NCBI RefSeq assembly: GCF_019430885.1
Contig: NZ_JAHYBZ010000008.1
Coordinates: 124,001 to 188,000, forward strand
DNA from: Roseomonas alba
Lineage (GTDB): Bacteria > Pseudomonadota > Alphaproteobacteria > Acetobacterales > Acetobacteraceae
Direction: 5' to 3'
Length of the DNA: 64,000 bases
Below, one piece after another: positions 53,643-61,752 of the stretch (the first letter of the stretch is position 1; every line of letters starts with the position of its first letter). The notes below the pieces were generated by a model. The model did not search any database. It worked only from the letters and a program-made list of their open reading frames with translations, and had not been told where the DNA came from. A program made the position numbers and the translations under genes.

Positions 53643-54239
53643 TCACAACGTCCGCCGAGCCTTGAATGCCGCCGTCAGCGTCCCGTCGTCCAGCACATCG
53701 AGCGCGCCGCCGATGGGCACGCCCTGCGCAAGCCGCGTGATGGTGCAGCCGGTCGGTTTCAGCCGGTCGGTGAGGTAGTGTGTCGTGGTCGCGCCATCGA
53801 CCGTCGCGGGCAGGGCGAGGATCACTTCCTCGATGCCATCAGCCTCGATGCGACGAAGCAGCGGAGTCACGGACAGATCCTCCGGCCCCGTGCCGCCGAG
53901 CGCCGAGAGCAGCCCACCCAGCACGTGATAGGTTCCGCGATGCGCGTGCGCGCGTTCCAGCGCCCAGAGATCGGCCACGCCTTCGACGACGCAGACATGC
54001 TTGTGGTCGCGATGGCGATCCGAGCAGATGTGACATGGGGAAGCGGCGTCGAGATTGCCGCAGACCTCGCAGGGCCGCACCGAATCGGCGGCAGCGCGCA
54101 GCGCGTCGGCGAGCGGCAGCATTTTGTCGTTCGGATCCATCAGCATCTTCAGCACGGCGCGCCGCGCGCTGCGCCGGCCGAGGCCGGGCAGGCGCGACAG
54201 CAGCGTGATCAGGTGCTCGATGGGATCGTTGGCGATCAT
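53643..54239 (-). CDS. recR: Recombination mediator RecR
   Basis: A 198-residue RecR, which with RecO and RecF loads RecA on gapped DNA. LITLLSRLPGLGRRSARRAVL is the helix-hairpin-helix; CEVCGNLDAASPCHIC is the four-Cys zinc finger; the Toprim domain has VCVVEGVADLWALERA, YHVLGGLLSAL and LALPATVDGATTTHYL. The ATG lies with the start of protein homology; the frame continues into repeat sequence. Last gene of dnaX-ybaB-recR, although a short repeat separates it from ybaB. Confidence 0.95.
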   Translation of the reverse strand: MIANDPIEHLITLLSRLPGLGRRSARRAVLKMLMDPNDKMLPLADALRAAADSVRPCEVCGNLDAASPCHICSDRHRDHKHVCVVEGVADLWALERAHAHRGTYHVLGGLLSALGGTGPEDLSVTPLLRRIEADGIEEVILALPATVDGATTTHYLTDRLKPTGCTITRLAQGVPIGGALDVLDDGTLTAAFKARRTL

Positions 54240-54265
54240 CTGGATGGCGCGCCCGTCATGCCGGG

Positions 54266-54379
54266 CGCCAGGGATATGGTTTCCAAGGGACTCGGGCCGA
54301 TGGGTCCCCAATGAGTTTGCTCTGCAACGTCATGGGGATCCCGTGGCGGGATGGCTTGGAGGGCAGAGCCCCTCCAACC
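54266..54379. repeat. Family 1 short form, copy 13
   Basis: In reverse orientation: GGTTGGAGGGGCTCTGCCC, CTCCAAGCCATCCCGCCAC, the GGGATCCCCATGACGTTGC and GCAAACTCATTGGGGACCC stem, then GGCCCGAGTCCCTTGG and AAACCATATCCCTGGCGC. It is one arm only, about 114 bases, without centre or second arm. Lies between ybaB and recR. Confidence 0.78.
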
Positions 54380-54384
54380 TTCCC

Positions 54385-54708
54385 TTAGAACGGCAGCTTC
54401 ATCCCCGGCGGCAGGTTGATGCCGGCGGTGGCCTTCTGCATCTCCTCCGCCATGGTCGCCTCGACCTTCTGCTTCGCGTCGGCGTGCGCGGCGACCAGCA
54501 GGTCCTCCAGCACCTCGCGTTCGTCGGCGTTCATCAGGGAGGGGTCGATGGTCACACGGCGCAGGTCGCCCTTGCCGGTCAGGCGCACCTTGACCATGCC
54601 TCCGCCGGAGCTGCCCTCGACCTCGGTCGCTTCCAGCTTCGCCTGCATTTCCTGCATGCGCGACTGCATCTGCTGGGCCTGCTTCAGCATGTTGCCGAGG
54701 TTCTTCAT
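54385..54708 (-). CDS. ybaB: YbaB/EbfC nucleoid-associated protein
   Basis: A 107-residue YbaB. KNLGNMLKQAQQMQSRMQEMQ is the long N-terminal helix, followed by VEGSSGGGMVKVRLTGKGDL and VTIDPSLMNADEREVLEDLL. The protein dimerises and binds DNA. It starts 18 bases after the dnaX stop, the usual arrangement. Confidence 0.95.
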   Translation of the reverse strand: MKNLGNMLKQAQQMQSRMQEMQAKLEATEVEGSSGGGMVKVRLTGKGDLRRVTIDPSLMNADEREVLEDLLVAAHADAKQKVEATMAEEMQKATAGINLPPGMKLPF

Positions 54709-54726
54709 GGTGGGGCGTGCCTCTTC

Positions 54727-56658
54727 TCAATCGTCGTTGGTGTCGTCGTCGTCGTCGGACCAGGCGGTCTCAGCCTCGGGTGGCGCGAAGTCGCGGCCAT
54801 CCATGGCGTCGTCGTCGGGTTCGGCGGTGATGGCGGCCGGGGTCGCGACCAGGCCGTAATCGTCGGCGGCGGCGTCGCGCACGGCCTCGATGGTCGCGCC
54901 GGGGAAGGCGAGCATGATGGCCTGAACCAGCGGATGGTTGCGCGCGGCCTCGCGACGGTCGGCCTCGGCGTTGCGGCCCTGATCGGCAAGGGTCGGTTCG
55001 CCTTCGGCGTTGCTGACGGTGACAGTCCAGCGCGCGCCGGTGCGCTCGGCGAGCAGCGCGGTGAGCTGCGCGGCGAGGTCGCGGGGGGCGGAGGGCTGCG
55101 GGCGGATCTCGATGCGGCCCGGCGCGACATGCACCGGATGCACGTAATGCAGCAGTTGCGCGTGCAGCATTGGCTTCACGCCGGAGGCCAGGGCAACCAC
55201 TTCCCGCCATTCCCGCGGCTGCGGCGCAGCGGCGGGCGCCGGGGCGACGGCCGCGACGGCACCGCCACCGGCCATGGCACGCAGGCCGCCCGATCCGCCG
55301 CCTGAAGGTCCAGGTTGCGGCGCGGCATCGCCGCCCTGCCCGGTCAGCCGCTTCACCAGTTCACCTGGCGTCGGCAGGTCCGCGACATGGGCGAGGCGGA
55401 TCAGCACCATCTCGGCGGCGGCGCGGCGATCGACGCCTTCCTGCTGCACCTCGGCCAGGCCCTTGAGCAGCATCTGCCAGGCGCGCGCCAGCATCGGCAC
55501 GGACAGGCGCTGGGCCAGCGCCGACCCGCGGACGCGCTCGGCCTCCGGCAGGGTCCGGTCGTCCTTCAGCGCCGGCGCGGCGCGGAAGCGCGTCAGCAGA
55601 TGCGTGAGGTCCGCGAGGTCCTGGAGCACGGCGAGCGGATCCGCGCCGACCTCATGCGACCGGTCGAGGATGGCGAGCGCGCCGGCGACATCGCCGCCCA
55701 TCACCGCCTCCATCAGGTCGAAGACCATGAAGCGGTCGGCGAGGCCGAGCATCTCCCGCACGCTCTCGGCCGTGACGGCGCCGCCGCCGGCGAGGCCGAT
55801 CGCCTGGTCGAGCAGCGACAGCCCGTCGCGCACCGACCCATCCGCCGCACGCGCGACCATGCCGAGCGCCTCGGGCTCCGCCTCGACCGCTTCCTTTTCC
55901 GCGATGCGGCCGAAATGGTCGCGCAGCATGTCCACCGGCACGCGGCGCAGGGAGAAGGTCTGGCAGCGGCTGCGGATGGTGATCGGCACCTTGCGCAGCT
56001 CGGTCGTGGCCAGGATGAAGGTAACGGAGGGCGGCGGTTCCTCGAGCGTCTTCAGCAGCGCATTGAAAGCCGCACCCGAGAGCATGTGGCATTCGTCGAG
56101 GATGAAGACCTTCTGCCGCGCCTGGGCGGGGCGGAAGCGCAGCGCCTCGCGCAGTTCGCGGACGTCGTCGACGCTGTTGTTGGACGCCGCGTCCATCTCC
56201 GTCACATCCGGGTGACGGTCGGCGAGGATGGCACGGCATTCCGGGCAGACGCCGCAGGGATCGGCGGTCGGTCCGCCCTTGCCGTCCGGACCGACGCAGT
56301 TCAGGGCGCGGGCGATGATGCGGGCGGTGGTGGTCTTGCCGACGCCGCGCACGCCGGTCAGCAGGAAGGCGTGATGCACGCGCCCCTGGGCGAAGGCGTT
56401 GCGCAGGGTGCGGACCAGGGCTTCCTGGCCGATCAGGTCGTCGAAGGTGGTCGGGCGGTATTTCCGCGCCAGCACGCGATAGGGTGCCGCCGGCGCGGCA
56501 GCGGCGACGGGCACGGGTGTCGGTGCGGGGGCCGCGGGGGGCGGCGCCGGATCGCCGAACAGGCCCGGCCCGTCAGGGGCGGGCGGCTCGGGCAGGCCTT
56601 CCTCGACCGTCGCGTCCGCGTCCTGCGCGGAAGGGGAGCCGAGAAGGTCCGAGGCCAT
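54727..56658 (-). CDS. dnaX: DNA polymerase III subunits gamma and tau
   Basis: A 643-residue clamp-loader ATPase. After a disordered, Pro/Ala-rich leader of about 60 residues come VLARKYRPTTFDDLIGQEAL, Walker A LTGVRGVGKTTTARII, the four-Cys zinc module (CGVCPEC with flanking Cys), Walker B FILDECHMLSG and sensor ATTELRKVPITIRSRCQ. The C-terminal tau region is Pro/Gly rich, then a conserved block and an acidic tail (WSDDDDDTNDD). The N-terminal leader is longer than in E. coli but usual in this lineage. No slippery A-run for gamma frameshifting is seen. Confidence 0.95.
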   Translation of the reverse strand: MASDLLGSPSAQDADATVEEGLPEPPAPDGPGLFGDPAPPPAAPAPTPVPVAAAAPAAPYRVLARKYRPTTFDDLIGQEALVRTLRNAFAQGRVHHAFLLTGVRGVGKTTTARIIARALNCVGPDGKGGPTADPCGVCPECRAILADRHPDVTEMDAASNNSVDDVRELREALRFRPAQARQKVFILDECHMLSGAAFNALLKTLEEPPPSVTFILATTELRKVPITIRSRCQTFSLRRVPVDMLRDHFGRIAEKEAVEAEPEALGMVARAADGSVRDGLSLLDQAIGLAGGGAVTAESVREMLGLADRFMVFDLMEAVMGGDVAGALAILDRSHEVGADPLAVLQDLADLTHLLTRFRAAPALKDDRTLPEAERVRGSALAQRLSVPMLARAWQMLLKGLAEVQQEGVDRRAAAEMVLIRLAHVADLPTPGELVKRLTGQGGDAAPQPGPSGGGSGGLRAMAGGGAVAAVAPAPAAAPQPREWREVVALASGVKPMLHAQLLHYVHPVHVAPGRIEIRPQPSAPRDLAAQLTALLAERTGARWTVTVSNAEGEPTLADQGRNAEADRREAARNHPLVQAIMLAFPGATIEAVRDAAADDYGLVATPAAITAEPDDDAMDGRDFAPPEAETAWSDDDDDTNDD

Positions 56659-56703
56659 GCGTTCCCTGGGGCTGCGTGGCCACGCGGGCCGGGGGCGAAG
56701 GGT

Positions 56704-56799
56704 GGAAGGCCGGCAAGCGACCCGAGCGAGAACCCGTTACGGCTGCTTCCTTCCGGACCTGACCGGGTTGGCGGGGAGCCCGTCCGCCGCCGACCTTCC
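56704..56799 (-). ncRNA. ffs: Signal recognition particle RNA, small bacterial type (4.5S)
   Basis: On the minus strand the conserved SRP domain IV core is exact: GGTCAGGTCCGGAAGGAAGC followed by AGCC (core at about 56741-56764). The ends pair, GGAAGGTCGGC at the 5' side with GCCGGCCTTCC at the 3' side, giving about 96 nt. The RNA binds Ffh and guides membrane-protein synthesis. The gene lies 45 bases upstream of dnaX on the same strand, the standard position. Exact ends are inferred from the closing stem. Confidence 0.93.
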
Positions 56800-56898
56800 G
56801 AGGACACCATATCATGTCGCGGGGGTCGGACGCCAATGGGGGGGTCCCGTAACCGGTCCCGGCGGGGTGGCGAAGAGGCGGATGAAGGAGACACCGCC

Positions 56899-57369
56899 AT
56901 GTCGTTTTCCCGCCGTTCCATGCTGTGGATGGTCCCCGGCGCGACGATCGCCGTTCCCGTCGGCACCCTGCTTTTTCCTGACCTGGCGCAGGCCGCGCCG
57001 GTGAATGCCGAGGACGGCGTGGCGGTGCGCGGCACCGATGTCGTCGCCTATTTCACCGACGGGCGCGCGGTCGCCGGGCGGCCGGACATCACCTTCGCGT
57101 GGCGGGGGGCGACCTGGCGATTCGCCTCCGCGGCCAACCGCGACCGATTCGCCGCGGACCCCGAACGCTACGCCCCGGCCTATGGCGGCTTCTGCGCCTA
57201 TGCGGTCAGCGAAGGCTACACCGCCCCGATCGACCCCGAGGCCTGGCGCATCGTCGATGGCCGGCTGTTCCTGAACTACGACCGCGCGATCCAGCGGCGT
57301 TGGGCGCGGGACATCCCGGGCCGCGTCGCTCGGGCGGATGCGAACTGGCCGGCGCTCGCCGGCGAGTGA
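56899..57369 (+). CDS. Exported YHS-domain protein
   Basis: A 156-residue protein with a signal peptide (SFSRRSMLWMVPGATIAVPV up to about QAAP, residue 34). The YHS-like domain follows: AVRGTDVVAYFTDGRAV, TFAWRGATWRFASAANRDRFAADPERYAPAYGG and FCAYAVSEGYTAPIDPEAW. The family binds metal ions, often copper or nickel, by a Cys and aromatic residues. GAAGGAGA precedes the ATG. It is convergent with a MarR-family gene. Confidence 0.9.
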   Translation: MSFSRRSMLWMVPGATIAVPVGTLLFPDLAQAAPVNAEDGVAVRGTDVVAYFTDGRAVAGRPDITFAWRGATWRFASAANRDRFAADPERYAPAYGGFCAYAVSEGYTAPIDPEAWRIVDGRLFLNYDRAIQRRWARDIPGRVARADANWPALAGE

Positions 57370-57373
57370 CGCA

Positions 57374-57416
57374 GCCGGGAGGAGCGCCGGCCCGCACAGG
57401 CGGGCCGCCTCCCGGC
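57374..57416. terminator. Hairpin between convergent genes
   Basis: GCCGGGAGG (57374-57382) pairs with CCTCCCGGC (57408-57416), and inside it GGCCCGC with GCGGGCC around a 4-base loop. It begins 5 bases after the YHS-protein stop. There is no T tract, so it would act as a barrier or processing hairpin more than a classical intrinsic terminator. Confidence 0.55.
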
Positions 57417-57433
57417 CGGAACCGTCGTGACCC

Positions 57434-57934
57434 TCACGAAGGCCCTTCGGCCTTTGGCGAGGGAGGTTCGGCGGGATCGGAGCCTTCCCCATCACGCAGC
57501 GCCTCAGCCGCCCCGGCCAGCGTCCGGCCAAGGTCGGGCGGGAGGTGTCCCACAAGCGCCGCCTGGGCTGCGCGCCAGGCCGGCAGCGCGGCTTCGAGGG
57601 ACCGCACCCCTGCCTCGGTCAGCCACACGGCGCGGCGGCGCAGGTCCTTCTCGGCCGTGACCAGTTCGACCAGCCCCTCGCGTTCCAGCACCCGCAGGTT
57701 CCGCGACAGGGTGGACTGATCCATGCCGCACCGGCGGGCCAGCGCGCCCAGGGTATCGTCCTCGGCGCTCGCGATCTGCGCCATCAGCCCGATGCGGGCG
57801 GAGGTCATCCCCTGTCCCGCCAGCACCTGGTCCATCGCCTGGGTGACCCGGCGGGCGAGCAGGCGGCTGTTCCAGCCCGGGCACGATTCGAGCAAGGCGC
57901 GGGCATCGGTCCGCAAGGTGGATTTCGGTTGCAT
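57434..57934 (-). CDS. MarR-family transcriptional regulator
   Basis: A 166-residue winged-helix regulator. LGALARRCGMDQSTLSRNLRVLEREGLVELV is the recognition helix region, and DLRRRAVWLTEAGVRSLEAALPAW is the wing plus dimer helix. It faces a cysteine-synthase-like gene across a palindromic operator, so it probably represses that gene and itself. A TTG 15 codons upstream lies within the operator and was rejected. The last ten residues appear to come from a repeat fragment. Confidence 0.9.
   Translation of the reverse strand: MQPKSTLRTDARALLESCPGWNSRLLARRVTQAMDQVLAGQGMTSARIGLMAQIASAEDDTLGALARRCGMDQSTLSRNLRVLEREGLVELVTAEKDLRRRAVWLTEAGVRSLEAALPAWRAAQAALVGHLPPDLGRTLAGAAEALRDGEGSDPAEPPSPKAEGPS
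57438..57468. repeat. Family 1 fragment, copy 14
   Basis: AAGGCC-CTTC-GGCCTTTGGCGAGGGAGG is a single CAAAGGCC hairpin with the adjoining linker, without outer hairpins. It lies inside the last ten codons of the MarR-family gene and encodes its C-terminal PPSPKAEGPS, a string that other copies would encode in the same frame. Confidence 0.6.
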
Positions 57935-57950
57935 GGCTGCCGGCCATTCT

Positions 57951-57980
57951 ATATGCAGATACAAAATTTGCATATGCAAA
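57951..57980. promoter_or_regulatory. Palindromic operator between MarR gene and its target
   Basis: ATATGCA (57951-57957) and TGCATAT (57969-57975) form an inverted repeat with an 11-base spacer, and TTTGCATATGCAAA (57967-57980) is a perfect 14-base palindrome overlapping the second half. The AT-rich site stands out against GC-rich surroundings, and lies 10 bases before the plus-strand start codon. This is the usual form and place of a MarR-type operator. Confidence 0.7.
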
Positions 57981-57990
57981 GAAATCGGCC

Positions 57991-58908
57991 ATGAAGACGA
58001 TCCTCGACACCATCGGCGGCACGCCCCTGCTGCCCCTGCGGCGCATCCTGCCGCGCAGCGGCGCCCGCATCCTGTTGAAGATCGAGAGCACCAACCCCAC
58101 CGGCAGCATGAAGGACCGCATGGCGCTCGCCATGATCCAGGCGGCGGAGGCCGATGGCCGCCTCCCCCCCGGCGGGGCGGTCGTCGAATACACCGGCGGC
58201 AGCACCGGCGTGTCCCTTGCCCTGGTCTGCGCGGTCAAGGGCCATCCGCTGCATGTGGTGACCTCCGACGCCTTCGCGCGGGAGAAGCTGGATCACATGC
58301 GCCTGCTCGGCGCGCAGCTTCAGGTCATCCCGAGCGAGTCCGGCCGCATGACGGAAAAGCTGACCCGCGACATGATCGCCGCCGCCGGCGTCATCGCGGA
58401 ACGGACCGGCGCCTTCTGGACCGACCAGATGAACAACCGCGACCAGCTCGCCGCTTATCACCGCATGGCCGCCGAGATCGACGGCCCAGTCACGGCCTTC
58501 GTGCAGTCGGTGGGCACGGCGGCCAGCCTGCGCGGTCTGGCCGAGGCGTTGCGCCGCCGCCATCCGGCCATCCGTATCGTCGCGGTGGAACCGGCGGAAT
58601 CCGCCGTGCTGTCCGGCGGCCCCTCCGGCGCGCACGGCATCGACGGCATGGGCGCCGGCTATGTCGTCCCGCTCTGGGACCCCGGGATCGCCGAAGCGGT
58701 CGAGCCCGTCTCGACCGCGGAGGCCACCGCCATGACCCTACGCCTGGCGCAGGAGGAAGGCCTTTTCGCCGGACCCTCCACCGGGGCCAATGTCGTCGTG
58801 GCCCTGCGCCAGGCCGAGGCGCTCGGATCCGATGCCACGGTCGTGACCATCATGTGTGATACCGGAATGAAATCCCTGCGGCGGCTCGGGGCGGCCATCG
58901 CGGCCTGA
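57991..58908 (+). CDS. PLP-dependent cysteine-synthase-like enzyme
   Basis: A 305-residue fold-type II PLP enzyme of the cysteine synthase/cystathionine beta-synthase group. TIGGTPLLPLRRILP, the PLP lysine Lys41 in NPTGSMKDRMAL, EYTGGSTGVSLALVCAVKGH (substrate loop) and AFVQSVGTAASLRGLAEAL (phosphate-binding region) are all present. It lacks any CBS domain. As a target of a dedicated MarR regulator it is less likely to be the housekeeping CysK, and could serve thiol detoxification or another amino-acid synthesis. Confidence 0.88.
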   Translation: MKTILDTIGGTPLLPLRRILPRSGARILLKIESTNPTGSMKDRMALAMIQAAEADGRLPPGGAVVEYTGGSTGVSLALVCAVKGHPLHVVTSDAFAREKLDHMRLLGAQLQVIPSESGRMTEKLTRDMIAAAGVIAERTGAFWTDQMNNRDQLAAYHRMAAEIDGPVTAFVQSVGTAASLRGLAEALRRRHPAIRIVAVEPAESAVLSGGPSGAHGIDGMGAGYVVPLWDPGIAEAVEPVSTAEATAMTLRLAQEEGLFAGPSTGANVVVALRQAEALGSDATVVTIMCDTGMKSLRRLGAAIAA

Positions 58909-59018
58909 GCCTCCGTCCGTAAAACCGCCGCCCGACGCATGTCCGGACCTTCCTGGCTGGCTCCGGGTCCCGGGCGCGGATGGACGCAGGGCGGACCGCA
59001 TGGCAGGTTCCGGCCCCC

Positions 59019-59942
59019 ATGCTCATGATCCCCGCCAGCCGTCCCAATGCCTATACCGGCAGCCCGCTCGATCGTGCCGGAGAGAAGCGCGACGACGCGG
59101 AATTCATCGCCGCCGCGCTGACCCACCCCGACAGCCTCTTCGCCCCCGTCTGGCGGGCGCGGAGCCTGATGAAGGGCGTCGCCGACGGCCACCCCGAGGC
59201 CGTGCTGCTGACCGGCGCCGCAGCGGAAGCCGTGCGTATGGCCGATGGCCCCTGGGCCTTCCTCGGCCTGTGGGAGGGTCGCCCCTGCTTCGCCGTGGAC
59301 TGCTCCCACGCCGACGACCCGCTGCCGCTGCTGCCCGAGGGCATGGGCACCTTCACCGATCTGCGCCAGGTCGCCGGCCTGCTGCCGCCGGGCGAGGCGA
59401 GCGTGCTCGCGCATGCGCGCGGCATGATGCACTGGCGCACCAAGCACCGCTTCTGCGGTGTCTGCGGCAGCCGCTGCGAACCGCGCTCGGCCGGCAATGT
59501 CATGGTCTGCCAGGGCTGCGGCGCGCAGCATTTCCCGCGCACCGACCCGGCGGTGATCATGCTCGTGGTCCGCGGGGATGCCTGCCTGCTCGGCCATTCC
59601 CACCGCTTCCCGAACGTCACGATGTATTCGACCCTGGCGGGCTTCGTGGAACCGGGCGAGAGCCTGGAGGAGGCCGTCCGGCGCGAGGTGAAGGAAGAAG
59701 CCGGCATCGAGGTCGGCGAGGTCCTGTATCATTCCTCCCAGCCCTGGCCCTTTCCCTCCTCCATCATGCTTGGGTTCCACGCGGAAGGGCTGAGCGAGGA
59801 CATCCACATCCAGCCCGAGGAACTGAAGGACGCGCGATGGTTCTCCCGGGATCAGATCCGCAATCATCAGGCGCTCGGCTTCTCCCTGCCACGCGCGGAT
59901 TCGATCGCGCGGCGCCTGATCGAGGACTGGATGGCGTCATGA
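59019..59942 (+). CDS. nudC: NAD+ diphosphatase NudC
   Basis: A 307-residue NudC, which cleaves NAD(H) and removes NAD caps from RNA. The zinc ribbon is FCGVCGSRCEPRS with VCQGCGAQHFPR. The NUDIX box is GFVEPGESLEEAVRREVKEE followed by AGIEV, and the NADH-specific motif SQPWPFPSSIMLGF follows. The ATG chosen begins MLMIPASRPNAYTG; one 39 bases earlier is possible. The last codon overlaps the next gene start (ATGA). Confidence 0.94.
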   Translation: MLMIPASRPNAYTGSPLDRAGEKRDDAEFIAAALTHPDSLFAPVWRARSLMKGVADGHPEAVLLTGAAAEAVRMADGPWAFLGLWEGRPCFAVDCSHADDPLPLLPEGMGTFTDLRQVAGLLPPGEASVLAHARGMMHWRTKHRFCGVCGSRCEPRSAGNVMVCQGCGAQHFPRTDPAVIMLVVRGDACLLGHSHRFPNVTMYSTLAGFVEPGESLEEAVRREVKEEAGIEVGEVLYHSSQPWPFPSSIMLGFHAEGLSEDIHIQPEELKDARWFSRDQIRNHQALGFSLPRADSIARRLIEDWMAS

Positions 59943-60247
59943 GGACCGGCGCAGGCATGGCGCTGCTGGTCGCGGCGGCGATCGGCCTGGGCGGCTGCCA
60001 GAATGGCGGCGTCTGGGCCAATGTGCCCATCGACGATTCCCCCGACGCCCAGGCTTGCCGCGTCGAGGCGGAGAACGACCCCGAGGCGAAGCGCCTGGCG
60101 GACAGCGTCAGCTCGGCCAATTGGGGTCAGGATCAGATCATCCGCCAGCAATTGCTGGCACTGCTGCCGCGGCTGTGGACCACCTGCATGCAGCGCCGCG
60201 GTGCGATCCGCGGCGGGGTGGAGCGGGTGCGACGGGTGACGTTCTAA
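59939..60247 (+). CDS. Small lipoprotein, GGVWANVP family, paralogue 1
   Basis: A 102-residue lipoprotein. The signal peptide MALLVAAAIGLGGC ends in a lipobox, then GGVWANVPIDDSPDAQACR, a helical middle, IIRQQLLALLPRLWTTCMQRRGA and the C-terminal RRVTF. A protein of the same length and pattern is encoded at 61753. Two Cys of the mature protein (after VPIDD and before MQ) are shared. No family known to me. Translationally coupled to nudC. Confidence 0.83.
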   Translation: MRTGAGMALLVAAAIGLGGCQNGGVWANVPIDDSPDAQACRVEAENDPEAKRLADSVSSANWGQDQIIRQQLLALLPRLWTTCMQRRGAIRGGVERVRRVTF

Positions 60248-60345
60248 GGGCGGGGCTTCCGCGGCTGTAGCGGCGGCGCAGCTCGTTGGTATCGTCCCAC
60301 GGGGCAGATGCCCCGCTGGCGCGAAGACAAGGCGCTGACGACAAT

Positions 60346-60430
60346 GGAGTAGGGGCTCTGCCCCTCTCCAAACCTCACCCCGCCAAAGGCCACAGGGCCT
60401 TTGGCGGGGAGGGGCAAAGCCCTTCCCCGG
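60346..60430. repeat. Family 1 minimal form, copy 15
   Basis: Only 85 bases: GGGGCTCTGCCCCTCTCC, AAACCTCACCCCGCCAAAGG, CCACAGGGCCTTTGGCGGGG and AGGGGCAAAGCCC. It is one CAAAGGCC hairpin between two outer hairpins, with no centre. It sits between two convergent genes; the remaining bases on either side are unremarkable. Confidence 0.85.
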
Positions 60431-60469
60431 TCGCCATCCCCATCACTTTCCCACGCTCGGGGCGGCGCC

Positions 60470-60976
60470 TCACCGCAACTGCGGATTGTCGAAATCCGGG
60501 CGCCGTGCCCGGGCAAGGGCCTGCGCCAGCGCCGCCTGCAGCGATGCCTTCTCCCCGGCCACCAGGTGCCGCCCGATCTCCACCCGCCGGCCGCGGCTTT
60601 CGAGGAACAGCACGCCCGCATGCGCCGGGTCCGGCCGGTAGATCGCCCGCGCCCAATAGGGGTCGAGCACCGCCTGGTGCCGCCGGCCGCGCCCGTCGAT
60701 GCGCGTGACCCTCAGCTCCTGTGGGGTCAGCACCAGGATCTCCGCCATGCGTGCCGCGCCGCGGATATGCAGCGCGAGCAGCGCGAGGGCAAAGCCGACC
60801 TCGACGCCCAGGAAGGGCAGGATCGGCCAGGCCCCAACCATCACGAACAATCCCGCCGAGATGCCGGTGAACAGCAGCAGCACGACGACGAACGCCCGAA
60901 AGCCGCGCGCATTCAAGGAACGCGGCGGGGTGCAGACGGCCTGGAAAAGAACCGGTTCGGCGGGGGCTGCCATCAT
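60470..60976 (-). CDS. DUF2244 membrane protein
   Basis: A 168-residue protein with two membrane segments at about 30-48 and 53-70 (VVVLLLFTGISAGLFVMVGA, LGVEVGFALALLALHI) and a C-terminal soluble part, matching the DUF2244 family: LQELRVTRIDGRGRRHQAVL-like strands then LFLESRGRRVEIGRHLVAGE. Family function is unknown. An adjacent ATG one codon later is an equal start. Divergent from nth, as in many alphaproteobacteria. Confidence 0.85.
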   Translation of the reverse strand: MMAAPAEPVLFQAVCTPPRSLNARGFRAFVVVLLLFTGISAGLFVMVGAWPILPFLGVEVGFALALLALHIRGAARMAEILVLTPQELRVTRIDGRGRRHQAVLDPYWARAIYRPDPAHAGVLFLESRGRRVEIGRHLVAGEKASLQAALAQALARARRPDFDNPQLR

Positions 60977-61012
60977 CGGCCAAGATAGGCGAGGATCGGC
61001 ATCACGCCAGCC

Positions 61013-61726
61013 ATGCCTCTTCCCGCCCGCCCCAAACGCCCCGACCACGGCAGCGCCACCGTGCCCCGCCGTGCCCGAATGATGCCGCCCGCCCAGGCGG
61101 AATCCTTCATCCGCGCCCTCGCCACCGCGAACCCCGCGCCCGAGACCGAGCTGATCTATCATGACCCCTTCACCCTGCTCGTGGCGGTAGTGCTCTCGGC
61201 CCAGACCACGGATGCGGCGGTGAACCGCTGCACGCCCGCACTCTTCGCGGCCGCGCCGACGCCGGCGGCCATGGCGGCACTGGGGGCGGAGGGGATCGGG
61301 CCGCATATCCGCTCGATCGGCCTGTGGCAGGCCAAGGCAAAGAACGTCGCGGCCCTGGCGCGCGACCTGGTCGAAAAGCATGGCGGCACCGTGCCCGGCG
61401 ATCGCGAGGCGCTGGAGGCGCTACCCGGCGTCGGCCGCAAGACCGCGAATGTCGTGCTGAACGTCGCCTTCGGCCAGGCGACGATGGCGGTGGACACGCA
61501 TATCTTCCGCCTGGGCAACCGCACCGGCCTTGCCCCCGGCAAGACGGTGCGCGAGGTCGAGGACCGCCTGGTCAAGCGCATCCCGCCCGACCTGCTGCGC
61601 GACGCCCATCACTGGCTGATCCTGCACGGGCGCTACGTCTGCAAGGCGCGCGCGCCGGAATGCTGGCGCTGCGTGGCGCGCGCCTTCTGCAACTATCGCG
61701 ACAAGGTGCTCACGCCGCCGGTATGA
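61013..61726 (+). CDS. nth: Endonuclease III
   Basis: A 237-residue DNA glycosylase/AP lyase for oxidised pyrimidines. LVAVVLSAQTTDAAVNR, the helix-hairpin-helix LEALPGVGRKTANVVLNVAF with the catalytic Lys, MAVDTHIFRLGNR with the catalytic Asp, and the iron-sulphur cluster CKARAPECWRCVARAFC with C-x6-C-x2-C-x5-C spacing are complete. An internal ATG at about 61079 is possible but leaves out part of the N-terminal helix. Confidence 0.96.
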   Translation: MPLPARPKRPDHGSATVPRRARMMPPAQAESFIRALATANPAPETELIYHDPFTLLVAVVLSAQTTDAAVNRCTPALFAAAPTPAAMAALGAEGIGPHIRSIGLWQAKAKNVAALARDLVEKHGGTVPGDREALEALPGVGRKTANVVLNVAFGQATMAVDTHIFRLGNRTGLAPGKTVREVEDRLVKRIPPDLLRDAHHWLILHGRYVCKARAPECWRCVARAFCNYRDKVLTPPV

Positions 61727-61752
61727 AGACGCCGCGATTCGAGGAGACGCGC

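Noticed and set aside
57935..57979. An upstream TTG start for the MarR gene, giving 15 extra residues
   Set aside because: It lies inside the palindromic operator and the extra residues are not typical of the family; the ATG at 57934 is at the usual start.
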